From positions 2,516 through 52,010 of the forward strand of contig DNKR01000049.1 of assembly GCA_003497135.1 (NCBI GenBank): a stretch of 49,495 nt of DNA, read 5' to 3'. The stretch comes from Candidatus Uhrbacteria bacterium. GTDB lineage: Bacteria; Patescibacteriota; Patescibacteriia; UBA9934; UBA9568. The translations under genes were made by a program, and so were the position numbers. Position 1 is the first letter of the stretch, and each line of letters starts with the position of its first letter. The notes below the pieces were generated by a model. The model had not been told where the DNA came from. It ran no database searches and was given only the letters and a program-made list of their open reading frames with translations. Positions 1 to 8,655 of this stretch are shown here, one piece after another.

Positions 1-44
1 CGCACAGCTGTGCGTCCCTACCACGGGGGTTCGAAATGACGAAT
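1..44. repeat. Intergenic repeat copy upstream of atpE
   Basis: Positions 13-44 hold a segment that recurs, with a different centre, at 5146-5185 ahead of atpC. Both copies share CGTCCCTACCA at one end and GGGGGTTCGAAATGACGAAT at the other. This copy is preceded by a perfect 14-bp palindrome at 1-14 (CGCACAGCTGTGCG). Two copies within 5 kb, both between atp genes, suggest a dispersed intergenic repeat family. The window does not show the left end of this copy. Confidence 0.7.
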
Positions 45-83
45 AATTTATTAACTAATTAACTTACTAACTTAACAACTAAT

Positions 84-302
84 ATGTCCCCAGAAGCAGT
101 ACTTACGCTTGCGAAAGGTCTTACAATGGCTCTTGGCGGTATTGGTCCGGCGCTCGCGATCGGTTTTATCGGCATGAAAGCGGTTGAAGGTATCGGCCGC
201 AATCCAGAGGCAGCAGGAAAGATTTTCGTTCCTATGCTCCTTGGAATGGCGTTCGCAGAAGCTATTGCGATTTACGCGCTCGTCGTTGTCTTTACACTTT
301 AA
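84..302 (+). CDS. atpE: F-type ATP synthase subunit c
   Basis: Proteolipid subunit of the membrane rotor (F0). The 72-aa protein has the usual two-helix hairpin, with a polar loop at residues 39-42 (RNPE) that contacts the central stalk and the ion-binding carboxylate at E59 in the second helix (FAEAIAIYALV). The glutamine and serine that complete the sodium site in Ilyobacter-type c subunits are replaced by isoleucine and alanine, so a proton-type ring is more likely (inference from known families). The length is normal. It is the first complete gene of the atp operon; atpB would lie to the left, outside the window. There is no SD; the start context is TAAT-ATG, after a repeat fragment and an AT-rich stretch. 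Confidence 0.95.
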   Translation: MSPEAVLTLAKGLTMALGGIGPALAIGFIGMKAVEGIGRNPEAAGKIFVPMLLGMAFAEAIAIYALVVVFTL

Positions 303-362
303 ACATGACGCTCGGCCATTGGCCAAGAGCAATCTTGGTCTTTGGTTGAATGTTATGAATAT

Positions 363-920
363 ATGAGCACAGAAATAGAAACAATACAAAAAACAGCGCA
401 AGCTGCTTCCGAGGCAGTAGAGGCAACCGGCGGAATTGGTTCGCTTGGAATTAATCTTAAGATTTTTATTGCACAAGCAATAAATTTTTTAATTGTTGTT
501 TTGGTTCTTTGGCGATGGGTTTATAAACCATTGGTTGCGATTTTAGAAAAAAGGCAGGCGCACATTGAAAAGAGCTTAAAAGAAGCGAAAGAAATAGAAG
601 AAAGATTGGCGCTGGTAGAAAAAGAGAGGTCGCTTGTTGTTGCCCAAGCAAGAAAGCAGTCAGCTGATTTGCTTGCAAAAGCCGAAGAACAATCAAAAGA
701 ACAAGCGCAAAAAATGGCATTGTCCGCTAAAGAAGAGGTTCAAAAGATTTTAAACAATGCAAAAATCGCTCTTGTTGCAGAAAAGCAAGCCATGATACAT
801 GACGCAAAAAGCGAACTTGCAAAAATCGCTGTTCTTGCAGCTGAAAAAATTCTTTCAGAAAATATAGACAAGAAAAAGAACGAATTAATCGCTGAAAAGG
901 CAATAAAAGATCTTGTTTAA
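363..920 (+). CDS. atpF: F-type ATP synthase subunit b
   Basis: Peripheral stalk subunit that connects the membrane part to F1. From this start the protein has 185 aa: a Ser/Thr/Ala/Glu-rich leader of about 25 residues, one membrane helix around residues 33-52, then a long charged coiled coil rich in E, K, A and Q, as in the b family. An in-frame ATG lies 21 nt upstream (342), but the ATG at 363 matches the TATG context of the other genes and is preferred. It sits between atpE and atpH. The leader before the membrane helix is longer than in E. coli b, and I cannot assign it a role. Confidence 0.92.
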   Translation: MSTEIETIQKTAQAASEAVEATGGIGSLGINLKIFIAQAINFLIVVLVLWRWVYKPLVAILEKRQAHIEKSLKEAKEIEERLALVEKERSLVVAQARKQSADLLAKAEEQSKEQAQKMALSAKEEVQKILNNAKIALVAEKQAMIHDAKSELAKIAVLAAEKILSENIDKKKNELIAEKAIKDLV

Positions 921-921
921 T

Positions 922-1302
922 ATGAAATTAAAAACAAAACAAACAGCCCGTCTGCTGTATGAGCTTACAAATAATAAAACTGAAAACGAGATCGACAATG
1001 CAATGCAGGCCTTTGTTGAATATCTGGCAAGCGAGCAAATGCTTTCTTCTTGGGGTGAAATAATTCTCATGTTTGATGAGATGTGGAAAAAGGAACACGG
1101 AGCCGCTGTAATCGAAGTTATGAGTTCTGAACCGCTTTCGCAAAAACTTGCAAAACAAATACAGTCAATTGCCCCAAGCGCGACTTTGTATCAGAAAGTA
1201 GATAAATCATTGATAGGCGGGGTCAGCATAAGAATAGATGATCGCATTTATGACGGCACTGCAAGATCGCAACTTAATTTATTGCAAGAATCAATGTCAT
1301 AA
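922..1302 (+). CDS. atpH: F-type ATP synthase subunit delta (short form)
   Basis: Peripheral stalk cap subunit. The C-terminal part carries the family signature around residues 90-120 (DKSLIGGVSIRIDDRIYDG, then a final helix), and the gene holds the expected slot between atpF and atpA. At 126 aa it is clearly shorter than the usual 175-185 aa. The N-terminal region starts with a recognisable KQTARLLYELT helix but lacks the length for the complete six-helix bundle. A TTG at 913 is in frame, but ATG at 922, directly after the atpF stop, is the better start. No frameshift is visible, so I read it as a genuine compact form. Confidence 0.85.
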   Translation: MKLKTKQTARLLYELTNNKTENEIDNAMQAFVEYLASEQMLSSWGEIILMFDEMWKKEHGAAVIEVMSSEPLSQKLAKQIQSIAPSATLYQKVDKSLIGGVSIRIDDRIYDGTARSQLNLLQESMS

Positions 1303-1314
1303 ACAAATCATTAT

Positions 1315-2835
1315 ATGACCACAAGAGAAAACATTCTTGAATCGCTTAAAAAACATGTTGAGTCGTTCAAGGTAAAGTCAAAAGAGGAGCATGTTGGAAA
1401 GATTTTGAGCATTGGAGACGGCATTGCGCATATTTCAGGGCTTTCAAATGTCGGATCATCAGAAATGCTTGAGTTTCCCGGCGGAACATTTGGCGTCGCT
1501 TTAAACCTTGAAGAAGAATCCGTCGGAGCGATTTTGCTGGGCGAATACAGTCACATTAAAGAAGGCGATACTGTTAAAGCAACGGGTCGCGTTCTTTCTA
1601 TCCCTGTTTCAGACGAAATGGTAGGAAGAGTTATTAATCCGCTTGGCGAGCCAATTGACGGCAAGGGCGCTATAAAAAGCAAACAGTTTGAAGCAATAGA
1701 AAAAATCGCTCCTGGCGTAATGGCCAGAAAAAGCGTTGACTCGCCCCTTGAAACCGGAATAAAAGCAATTGATTCAATGATTCCAATCGGCCGAGGACAA
1801 CGCGAACTTATTATTGGCGACAGGCAAACAGGAAAAACCGCTATAGCGATTGACACTATTATCAATCAAAAAGGGCAGGGTGTTAAATGCATTTATGTTG
1901 CGATTGGACAAAAAGAAAGCAAAATCGCAAAAATCATTGCAAAATTTGAAGAAGCCGGAGCAATGGAATATACAACAGTTGTTTTGTCCGGATCATCTGA
2001 TCCTGCTGCGTATTCGTATATTGCGCCGTATTCAGGTTGCGCGCTTGGCGAATATTTTATGAACAAAGGCGAAGATGTGCTTATTGTCTACGACGATCTG
2101 TCAAAGCATGCGTGGGCTTATCGCGAAATTTCGCTTTTGCTTCGCAGACCTCCGGGCCGCGAAGCATATCCTGGCGATGTGTTTTATTTGCACTCGCGTC
2201 TTTTGGAACGCGCAGCTCGTCTAAGCAAGGAACATGGCGGAGGATCGCTTACAGCACTGCCAATTATAGAAACGCAAGCAGGGGATGTTTCTGCTTATAT
2301 TCCAACAAATGTTATTTCAATTACAGACGGACAAATTTATCTTGAATCAGATCTGTTTTATCGCGGTATCAGGCCAGCGCTTAATGTCGGCTTGTCTGTT
2401 TCTCGCGTTGGTTCATCGGCGCAAACAAAAGCAATGAAGAAAGTCGCAAAAACATTAAAGATTGATTTGGCGCAGTTTAGAGAGTTGGAAGCGTTCGCCC
2501 AATTCGCGACTGATCTTGACGAGACAACAAGAAAGCAAATAGCCAGAGGACAAAGGGCTGTTGAAATTTTAAAGCAAAAACAGTATGAACCAATGCCTTT
2601 TTATGAGCAGGTTCTTGTAATTTTTGCGCTTAATAACGGTTATTTGGATGCGATTGATATAAAAGAAATAAAGCGCTGGGAAAATGAATTCGTTTCATTC
2701 GTAAGATCATCACATCCAAAATTGCTTGAAAGCGTTAAATCAGAAAAAGACATTTCAGAGCAAACTGAAAAAGACCTTAAAAAAGCTCTTGAGGAATTTT
2801 TAAGCATATTTGAAACAGCGGAAAAGAAACAATAA
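1315..2835 (+). CDS. atpA: F-type ATP synthase subunit alpha
   Basis: Non-catalytic nucleotide-binding subunit of the F1 hexamer. The 506-aa product has the beta-barrel domain (about 25-95, with VGRVINPLGEPIDGKG near 103-118), a Walker A motif GDRQTGKT at 168-175, the central nucleotide-binding domain with LLLRRPPGREAYPGDVFYLH, and the helical C-terminal domain. Length and motifs are ordinary for the family. The gene starts 12 nt after atpH with TAT-ATG and no SD. It belongs to the operon and is presumably co-transcribed with atpG and atpD. Confidence 0.98.
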   Translation: MTTRENILESLKKHVESFKVKSKEEHVGKILSIGDGIAHISGLSNVGSSEMLEFPGGTFGVALNLEEESVGAILLGEYSHIKEGDTVKATGRVLSIPVSDEMVGRVINPLGEPIDGKGAIKSKQFEAIEKIAPGVMARKSVDSPLETGIKAIDSMIPIGRGQRELIIGDRQTGKTAIAIDTIINQKGQGVKCIYVAIGQKESKIAKIIAKFEEAGAMEYTTVVLSGSSDPAAYSYIAPYSGCALGEYFMNKGEDVLIVYDDLSKHAWAYREISLLLRRPPGREAYPGDVFYLHSRLLERAARLSKEHGGGSLTALPIIETQAGDVSAYIPTNVISITDGQIYLESDLFYRGIRPALNVGLSVSRVGSSAQTKAMKKVAKTLKIDLAQFRELEAFAQFATDLDETTRKQIARGQRAVEILKQKQYEPMPFYEQVLVIFALNNGYLDAIDIKEIKRWENEFVSFVRSSHPKLLESVKSEKDISEQTEKDLKKALEEFLSIFETAEKKQ

Positions 2836-2841
2836 TCGCAT

Positions 2842-3735
2842 ATGGCCGTATCAACTCGCCTTATAAAAGGCAGAATAAAATCAGTAAAAAACACGCGCAA
2901 GATTACAAAAGCAATGGAGCTTGTCGCTGCTTCAAAAATGCGCAAAGCAACCCAATCGGTTGTTTTAAGCAGGCCATATTCGCGTCTATCATGGGAAACA
3001 GTAACTTCGGTTTCTAAATTCGCAGGCAATGCAACGCATCCGTTTTTGCAAAAAAATTCAAAGTCAGAACGAGTGCTTGTGGTTTTGTATATTTCAGACA
3101 GGGGATTGTGCGGCGGGTATAATTCGCGTATGTTAAAAGAATCTATATCCGCTGTTCGCGGGATTGACGCAAAAAATCTTGATGTTGTAATTATCGGCAG
3201 GCGCGGAATGACATTTTCGCGCGCAACAGGCGCAAATCCTATTGCAGCTTTTCATGGTCTCACAAACAACCCAAAATTTTTGGATTTAAAACCAATCGCA
3301 AAATTAATAATGGACGAATTTTTAAAAGAAACATACGGAACGGTTCTTGTCGGATATACTGATTTTATTTCAGCTCTTACGCAAACACCGAAGTTTGTTC
3401 AATTGCTCCCTGTTGTAGCATCAGAAATTTTAAAAAACACAGATCAGAGTGAAAAAGACAAAACAGCACCGGTCACTGAATATTGTTTTGAGCCAACCGC
3501 CCAAGAAGTGCTTGACAAAATGCTTCCAAAAGTAATAGAAACAATGCTTTGGCAGGCGCTTTTAGAAAGTTCCGCATCCGAGCATTCAGCAAGAATGATT
3601 GCAATGCGTTCAGCATCGGATTCAGCGTCAGAAATGATTGATTCGTTAACATTCACATTCAACCAAGCGCGCCAAGCAGGCATTACGCAAGAAATTGCGG
3701 AAATAAGTTCTGGCAAAGCCGCGCTTGAGAGTTAA
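2842..3735 (+). CDS. atpG: F-type ATP synthase subunit gamma
   Basis: Central rotor shaft of F1. The 297-aa protein begins with the conserved coiled coil (RLIKGRIKSVKNTRKITKAM, then ELVAASKMRKA), contains the SDRGLCGGYN motif near residues 90-99, and ends with the second helix of the shaft (SARMIAMRSASDSASEMI). Its length is typical. It lies between alpha and beta in the usual operon order, starting 6 nt after the atpA stop. Several clustered lysines near the middle are unremarkable. Confidence 0.97.
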   Translation: MAVSTRLIKGRIKSVKNTRKITKAMELVAASKMRKATQSVVLSRPYSRLSWETVTSVSKFAGNATHPFLQKNSKSERVLVVLYISDRGLCGGYNSRMLKESISAVRGIDAKNLDVVIIGRRGMTFSRATGANPIAAFHGLTNNPKFLDLKPIAKLIMDEFLKETYGTVLVGYTDFISALTQTPKFVQLLPVVASEILKNTDQSEKDKTAPVTEYCFEPTAQEVLDKMLPKVIETMLWQALLESSASEHSARMIAMRSASDSASEMIDSLTFTFNQARQAGITQEIAEISSGKAALES

Positions 3736-3752
3736 ATAATTATTCAAGATTT

Positions 3753-5129
3753 ATGGCAACAACAAACAAAGGAAAAGTAGCGCAAGTTATCGGAGCGGTC
3801 GTTGATGTTCGTTTTGACGGCTCGCTTCCGGCAATAAACACAGCTCTTCACGCAATGCATGAAGACAAAAAGATTATCACGCTTGAGGTCTCGCAGCATC
3901 TTGGCGGAGGGCTGGTAAGAACAGTCGCCATGAATTCCACGGATGGCCTTAAAAGGGGCGTTGATGTGGTTGATACCGGTTCTCCAATTATGGTTAATGT
4001 CGGACCTGCAACGCTTGGGCGCATGTACAATGTTATAGGCGAACCGATTGACGGCAAGGGTGAAACAAAAACAAAAAAGTTTTACCCGATCCACAAAAGC
4101 GCGCCGGATTTAGTTGATCAATCAACTGTAAACGAAGTGTTTGAAACAGGAATCAAAGTCATTGATCTTATATGTCCGTTTTTGAAAGGCGGAAAAACAG
4201 GATTGTTCGGCGGGGCCGGTGTAGGAAAAACTGTTTTGATTCAAGAATTGATTCACAACATTGCAACAGAGCATGGCGGATATTCTGTTTTTGCAGGCGT
4301 TGGCGAACGCACTCGCGAAGGCAATGACCTGTACGCAGAAATGGTTCAGTCGGGCGTTATAGACAAGACAGCGCTTGTGTTCGGGCAAATGAACGAGCCG
4401 CCAGGAGCCCGCGCACGCGTTGCGCTTACGGGTTTGGCTCTTGCTGAATATTTCCGAGACGAAGAAAACCGCGATGTGCTTTTGTTCATAGATAACATTT
4501 TCCGATTCACCCAAGCGGGCTCAGAGGTCTCTTCTTTGCTTGGACGCATTCCGTCAGCTGTGGGTTATCAGCCGAACCTTGCAACAGAAATGGGAGCTCT
4601 ACAGGAAAGAATTACTTCTACGCATAACGGCTCAATTACTTCCATTCAAGCTGTTTATGTTCCCGCAGACGACCTTACAGACCCGGCGCCTGCCACAACA
4701 TTCGGGCACTTGGATTCAACAGTCGTGCTTTCACGTGCGCTTTCTGAACTTGCTATTTATCCTGCTGTTGATCCGCTTGACTCTACATCAACTATTCTTG
4801 ACCCAAACATAGTCGGGCAGGAACATTATGATACAGCACGCGGAGTTCAACAGGTTCTTCAAAGATACAAAGATCTGCAAGACATTATCGCGATTCTTGG
4901 CATGGACGAGCTTTCAGACGAAGACAAGCTTACAGTTTCGCGCGCTCGCAAGATTCAAAAGTTCTTGTCTCAACCGTTCCATGTTGCAGAAGTGTTTACC
5001 GGACATAAGGGCGCGTTTGTTCCGCGGCTGGAAACAGTCCGAGCATTCAAAGAAATATTAGAAGGCAAGCATGATGACAAGCCGGAACAAGCATTCTACA
5101 TGAAAGGCGGAATAGAAGAAGTGAAATAA
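3753..5129 (+). CDS. atpD: F-type ATP synthase subunit beta
   Basis: Catalytic subunit of F1. The 458-aa protein has Walker A GGAGVGKT at 153-160, the GERTREGNDLY segment with the catalytic glutamate, MNEPPGARARV, Walker B in DVLLFIDNIFRFTQAGSEVS, and ALSELAIYPAVDPLDSTS near the C-terminal side. Length and motifs are normal, so the enzyme should be active. It starts 17 nt after atpG. The 78-bp gap between it and atpC contains a repeat element, which is unusual inside such a compact operon. Confidence 0.98.
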   Translation: MATTNKGKVAQVIGAVVDVRFDGSLPAINTALHAMHEDKKIITLEVSQHLGGGLVRTVAMNSTDGLKRGVDVVDTGSPIMVNVGPATLGRMYNVIGEPIDGKGETKTKKFYPIHKSAPDLVDQSTVNEVFETGIKVIDLICPFLKGGKTGLFGGAGVGKTVLIQELIHNIATEHGGYSVFAGVGERTREGNDLYAEMVQSGVIDKTALVFGQMNEPPGARARVALTGLALAEYFRDEENRDVLLFIDNIFRFTQAGSEVSSLLGRIPSAVGYQPNLATEMGALQERITSTHNGSITSIQAVYVPADDLTDPAPATTFGHLDSTVVLSRALSELAIYPAVDPLDSTSTILDPNIVGQEHYDTARGVQQVLQRYKDLQDIIAILGMDELSDEDKLTVSRARKIQKFLSQPFHVAEVFTGHKGAFVPRLETVRAFKEILEGKHDDKPEQAFYMKGGIEEVK

Positions 5130-5145
5130 AACCATTCTGTCATCT

Positions 5146-5203
5146 CGTCCCTACCAACCATGGTTGGGGGTTCGAAATGACGAATACGGCTTCGAAATGA
5201 CGA
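5146..5203. repeat. Intergenic repeat copy between atpD and atpC
   Basis: 5146-5185 matches 13-44 at both ends but carries a perfect 14-bp palindrome in its centre (CCAACCATGGTTGG, 5154-5167). A 13-bp piece of the unit, TTCGAAATGACGA, occurs again at 5191-5203. It separates atpD from atpC and supplies the bases just ahead of the atpC start, including two mini open frames described in the findings. Confidence 0.75.
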
Positions 5204-5207
5204 TTAT

Positions 5208-5642
5208 ATGAAACTAAGTTTACAAATAGTAACCCCTGAACGCATAGTCTACGAGGATGAGGTAGATCAGGTTAGTGTTACAACCGAAACTGGCGAGATT
5301 ACGGTTTTGCCGGGGCATATTCCGCTTGTTTCAGCATTAAGAGCAGGAGAAATCAGAACAAAAGATAACGGGAAAGAAACGCTTTTGGCTGTTTCAACCG
5401 GATTTATTGAAGTCAGACACGGGAACAAAATTGTTATTCTTGCGGATAGCGCAGAAAGAGCGGAAGAGCTTGATATAAAAGCAATAGAAGAAGCGCGTGC
5501 AAATGCAAAGCGCATGCTTTTAGAAAAGCGCGAGCTGGACGATGTTGGTTTTGCGGCTGCTGCCGCAGCAATGGAGCGCGAGCTTGCAAGGCACAGAGTC
5601 GCAATGAAGCACGCAAAAGCCAAAGGATACACCTCAAGTTAA
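5208..5642 (+). CDS. atpC: F-type ATP synthase subunit epsilon
   Basis: Regulatory subunit at the foot of the central stalk. The 144-aa protein has the ten-strand N-terminal sandwich (LQIVTPERIVYEDEVDQVSV, GEITVLPGHIPLVSALRAG, VSTGFIEVRHGNKIVILADS) and a C-terminal alpha-helical hairpin rich in Ala, Glu and Arg (residues about 85-140). Length is at the upper end for bacteria. It is the last gene of the operon and is followed directly by an intrinsic terminator. The ATG overlaps the stop of a four-codon frame supplied by the repeat upstream. Confidence 0.95.
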   Translation: MKLSLQIVTPERIVYEDEVDQVSVTTETGEITVLPGHIPLVSALRAGEIRTKDNGKETLLAVSTGFIEVRHGNKIVILADSAERAEELDIKAIEEARANAKRMLLEKRELDDVGFAAAAAAMERELARHRVAMKHAKAKGYTSS

Positions 5643-5690
5643 AGCAAAAAACAATACGCGGCCTAATCGGCCGCTTTTGGTTTTGCTTTC
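5641..5690 (+). terminator. Intrinsic terminator of the atp operon
   Basis: A 6-bp GC stem (GCGGCC 5658-5663, GGCCGC 5669-5674) with a TAATC loop is followed by TTTTGGTTTTGCTTT. The flanks AAAGCAAAA and TTTTGCTTT are also complementary, giving an extended stem that could work in both directions. Confidence 0.85.
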
Positions 5691-5715
5691 AAGTTGTCAA
5701 TTTTTGGGTTACAAT
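5687..5715 (+). promoter_or_regulatory. Candidate sigma-A promoter of the helicase gene
   Basis: TACAAT at 5710-5715 is a good -10 box, 9 nt before the ATG at 5725. TTTCAA at 5687-5692 is a weak -35 at 17-bp spacing. The start site would fall around 5722, giving a leader of only a few bases. Confidence 0.5.
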
Positions 5716-5724
5716 AACAGCGCT

Positions 5725-8655
5725 ATGGATAATGATTTACTGAACAATCTGAACGAAAATCAAAAAGAAGCTGTTTTGCACAAAAACGGCCCGCTTATGA
5801 TTCTTGCTGGAGCAGGTACGGGAAAAACAACTGTTATAACAAGAAGAATCGCATGGCTTATATCAAACGGCTTTGCTAAACCAGAAGAAATTCTTGCCCT
5901 AACATTTACAGAAAAAGCAGCAGAAGAAATGGAAGAGCGGGTAGATCAACTTCTTCCAATTGGGTACATAGATATTCAGATATCGACTTTCCACTCGTTT
6001 TGCGAAAAGATTTTGCGCGATTGCGGAGCGGAGATAGGTCTTGCTTCGGATTTTAAACTTATGACCGAGCTTGGGGCATGGCTGATCACAAGACAGAATT
6101 TTGATAAATTCAAACTTGATTATTATAAGCCGATGGGCAATCCGACCAAGTTCCTAAAAGGCCTGCTAAAACATATCTCGCGAGCAAAAGACGAAAATGT
6201 TTCGCCTGATGATTATATAAAATTCGCAGAATCAATTAAAGCCGACTCTGATTCAAATAATTCTGACGAGTCAGCCACAGAGGAGTCAAAACGCATTTGC
6301 GAATTGGCTGATTTTTATCACTCATATCAGCGTATATTGCAGGAAAATGATTCTGTTGATTTTGGAGATCTTATTATGTACGCGCTACTGCTATTTAAAA
6401 AGCGGCCTAGAGTTCTTGAACAATATAGAAATAAGTTCGAGTATATTTTGGTTGATGAGTTTCAAGACACAAACTGGGCTCAATATGAGCTGATTAAAAT
6501 GCTGGCAAGTCCAAAAAATAATTTAACCGTTGTAGGTGACGATGATCAGTCCATATATAAATTTCGCGGAGCATCGCTCTCCAACATTTTGTCTTTTGAA
6601 AATGATTATAAAGACGCAAAGCGCGTTATTTTAACTGATAATTACAGAACACTGCAAAATATTTTAGACAGAGCGTATGATTTTATACAACAAAATAATC
6701 CTAACCGTCTAGAAGTCAGGGTCAAGGGCAGCGGGATTTCAAAAAAACTTGTTTCGTCAAGGCAAGGAAATGGAATCGTTGAACATATTCACGCAAAAAC
6801 AATTGATGAAGAGGCGTCCTCTGTTATAAAAAGAATGCTTGAGCTGAAAAATAAAGATGTTTCATGGGGCGATTTTTGCATTCTTGCTCGCGCTAACGAT
6901 ACTGCAATGCCGTTTATTTCCGAGCTTGAAAAAAACGGGATACCGTTTCAGTTTTTGGCGCTAAAAGGCCTGTATTCAAAACCCGTTATCATAGACTCTT
7001 TTTCAGTTTTGCGAATTGCGGATAACCCGCACGACAGCCCGTCTTTTTATAGGATATTGTGCCACAACATGTATTCATTGCCGTCAAAAGACATCGCAAC
7101 AATACTTAATGAGGCCAATAAAAAAGCGCGTTCAATCTTTGAGGTACTAGAGATTGGACAGTATTCTCTTCCGATTGAAAAATCAACGCACGAAAAAATA
7201 ACAAAAATATTAAATGACATGCGAATTGTTTCAGAATTCGCAAAAACAAAAAAAGCGTCAGAAGCATTTGTTTTGGCAACAAAGCAATTCGGCATTGTGG
7301 ATTTCGTTGCGTCGCAAGAAGATAAAGAAATTTATGAGCAGTTCCGACACCTTCAACAATTTTATGAACGAATAAAAGATTTTGAATCCCGTGCATTAGA
7401 CGCCAGTTTACACAATTTTTTACAGGAATACGCAATAGAGCTTGCATCTGGCGAGGACGGATCTGTAAAATCTGACATAACGCAAGGGCCCGATACTGTA
7501 AAAATAATGACTGTTCACGGCTCAAAAGGACTTGAATTCAAATATGTATTCGTAGTGAGCTTGATTGATCAGCGTTTTCCAAGCGTTGCAAAAACAGATG
7601 CTATTCCTTTGCCTGAGTCGCTTATTAAAGAGTGCACACAAGAGGGGAATATGCACTTGGAAGAAGAACGACGTCTATTTTATGTCGCGCTTACACGCGC
7701 GCGCGACGGTGTCTTTTTGACTTCTGCAAGCGAATACGGAGGAGCAAGAAAAAGAAAGCTTTCAAGATTTTTAACAGAACTTGGATTCAAAAGCGCCCCA
7801 AATGAGCAGGATTCAGTCGGGATATTTGAAGAGGACGAAAGCGCAACAGAAATAAAGCAGGTGTTTGAATATTCTGTTCCAAAGCATTTTAGTTTTACAC
7901 AGCTTGCCGCTTATACAAAATGTCCGCTTCAATACAAGTTTGCGCACGTGTTCCATATTCCGGTTTTTGGAAAGTTTCAAATGTCATACGGAAAATCAGT
8001 CCACTCTGTTTTTGAAAAACTGTTCAAACTGATTCTTGAGCGATCAAGCGTAAAGCAAGGTGAATTATTTTCAGGCGTTAACAGCGCATCAAATGAGATA
8101 AAAATTACCGACAAAGAATTTGACGAGATTCTAAACAGCTCATGGATTGATGAATGGTATCCGGACAGAAAAGCAAGCGAATTGTATTTTGACAAATATA
8201 AAAAAACGCTAATAAAATATTACGAATCATTAAAAGAAAACAAACCAAATACAATCGCTGTAGAAGTTCCATTTACTGTAAAGATCGGCGCTTGCGTGAT
8301 TAAGGGCCAGATAGATAGAATAGACGCGGTTGAAGGCGGGGTTGAGATTATTGACTACAAAACTGGTTCACCAAAAACAATTGACGGACTTGCAAAAGAA
8401 GACAAAAGACAGCTGTTTCTGTATCAAATTGCCGCAAGCGAAATTCTTGGGCTTAAGCCGGTAAAGTTGACATATTTTTATACTGAAGATTCTACATGTG
8501 TTTCTTTCATCGGCAAAGATAAGGATATAGATGAACTAAAAGAAACAGTCAAAGAAACAATAGCGGAAATAAAAAAATGTAAGTTCAAGGCCACTCCCGG
8601 CTTCCAGTGTCAGTTTTGCGATTTTAAAGACATCTGCGATGAACGCCAGCTATGA
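5725..8655 (+). CDS. UvrD/AddA-like helicase fused to an Fe-S type PD-(D/E)XK nuclease
   Basis: The 976-aa protein joins a superfamily 1A helicase to a RecB-family nuclease. Helicase: Walker A AGAGTGKTT at 28-36, TFHSFCEKIL, Walker B VDEFQDTNW, VVGDDDQSIYKFRGA, and VHGSKGLEF. Nuclease: D864, D877 and K879 (GQIDRID, IIDYKTG) form the PD-(D/E)XK core, and C733, C962, C965 and C971 give the C-Xn-C-X2-C-X5-C pattern known to hold a [4Fe-4S] cluster in AddB and Cas4. The likely role is end resection or repair of DNA breaks, a single-chain substitute for AddAB/RecBCD (inference). An in-frame TTG at 5677 exists, but ATG 5725 fits the promoter and start context. The stop overlaps the next gene by ATGA. 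Confidence 0.88.
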   Translation: MDNDLLNNLNENQKEAVLHKNGPLMILAGAGTGKTTVITRRIAWLISNGFAKPEEILALTFTEKAAEEMEERVDQLLPIGYIDIQISTFHSFCEKILRDCGAEIGLASDFKLMTELGAWLITRQNFDKFKLDYYKPMGNPTKFLKGLLKHISRAKDENVSPDDYIKFAESIKADSDSNNSDESATEESKRICELADFYHSYQRILQENDSVDFGDLIMYALLLFKKRPRVLEQYRNKFEYILVDEFQDTNWAQYELIKMLASPKNNLTVVGDDDQSIYKFRGASLSNILSFENDYKDAKRVILTDNYRTLQNILDRAYDFIQQNNPNRLEVRVKGSGISKKLVSSRQGNGIVEHIHAKTIDEEASSVIKRMLELKNKDVSWGDFCILARANDTAMPFISELEKNGIPFQFLALKGLYSKPVIIDSFSVLRIADNPHDSPSFYRILCHNMYSLPSKDIATILNEANKKARSIFEVLEIGQYSLPIEKSTHEKITKILNDMRIVSEFAKTKKASEAFVLATKQFGIVDFVASQEDKEIYEQFRHLQQFYERIKDFESRALDASLHNFLQEYAIELASGEDGSVKSDITQGPDTVKIMTVHGSKGLEFKYVFVVSLIDQRFPSVAKTDAIPLPESLIKECTQEGNMHLEEERRLFYVALTRARDGVFLTSASEYGGARKRKLSRFLTELGFKSAPNEQDSVGIFEEDESATEIKQVFEYSVPKHFSFTQLAAYTKCPLQYKFAHVFHIPVFGKFQMSYGKSVHSVFEKLFKLILERSSVKQGELFSGVNSASNEIKITDKEFDEILNSSWIDEWYPDRKASELYFDKYKKTLIKYYESLKENKPNTIAVEVPFTVKIGACVIKGQIDRIDAVEGGVEIIDYKTGSPKTIDGLAKEDKRQLFLYQIAASEILGLKPVKLTYFYTEDSTCVSFIGKDKDIDELKETVKETIAEIKKCKFKATPGFQCQFCDFKDICDERQL

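Noticed and set aside
1..44. tRNA fragment suggested by GGTTCGAAAT
   Set aside because: The T-arm-like bases have no acceptor stem, D-arm or anticodon arm around them, and recur at 5168-5177 within a repeat.
84..302. Sodium-type ATP synthase c ring
   Set aside because: The Gln and the Ser after the key Glu, both needed in known sodium sites, are Ile and Ala here.
8652..8655. UGA as glycine (SR1/Gracilibacteria code)
   Set aside because: UGA ends many well-defined proteins at their expected length, including those with ATGA overlaps.
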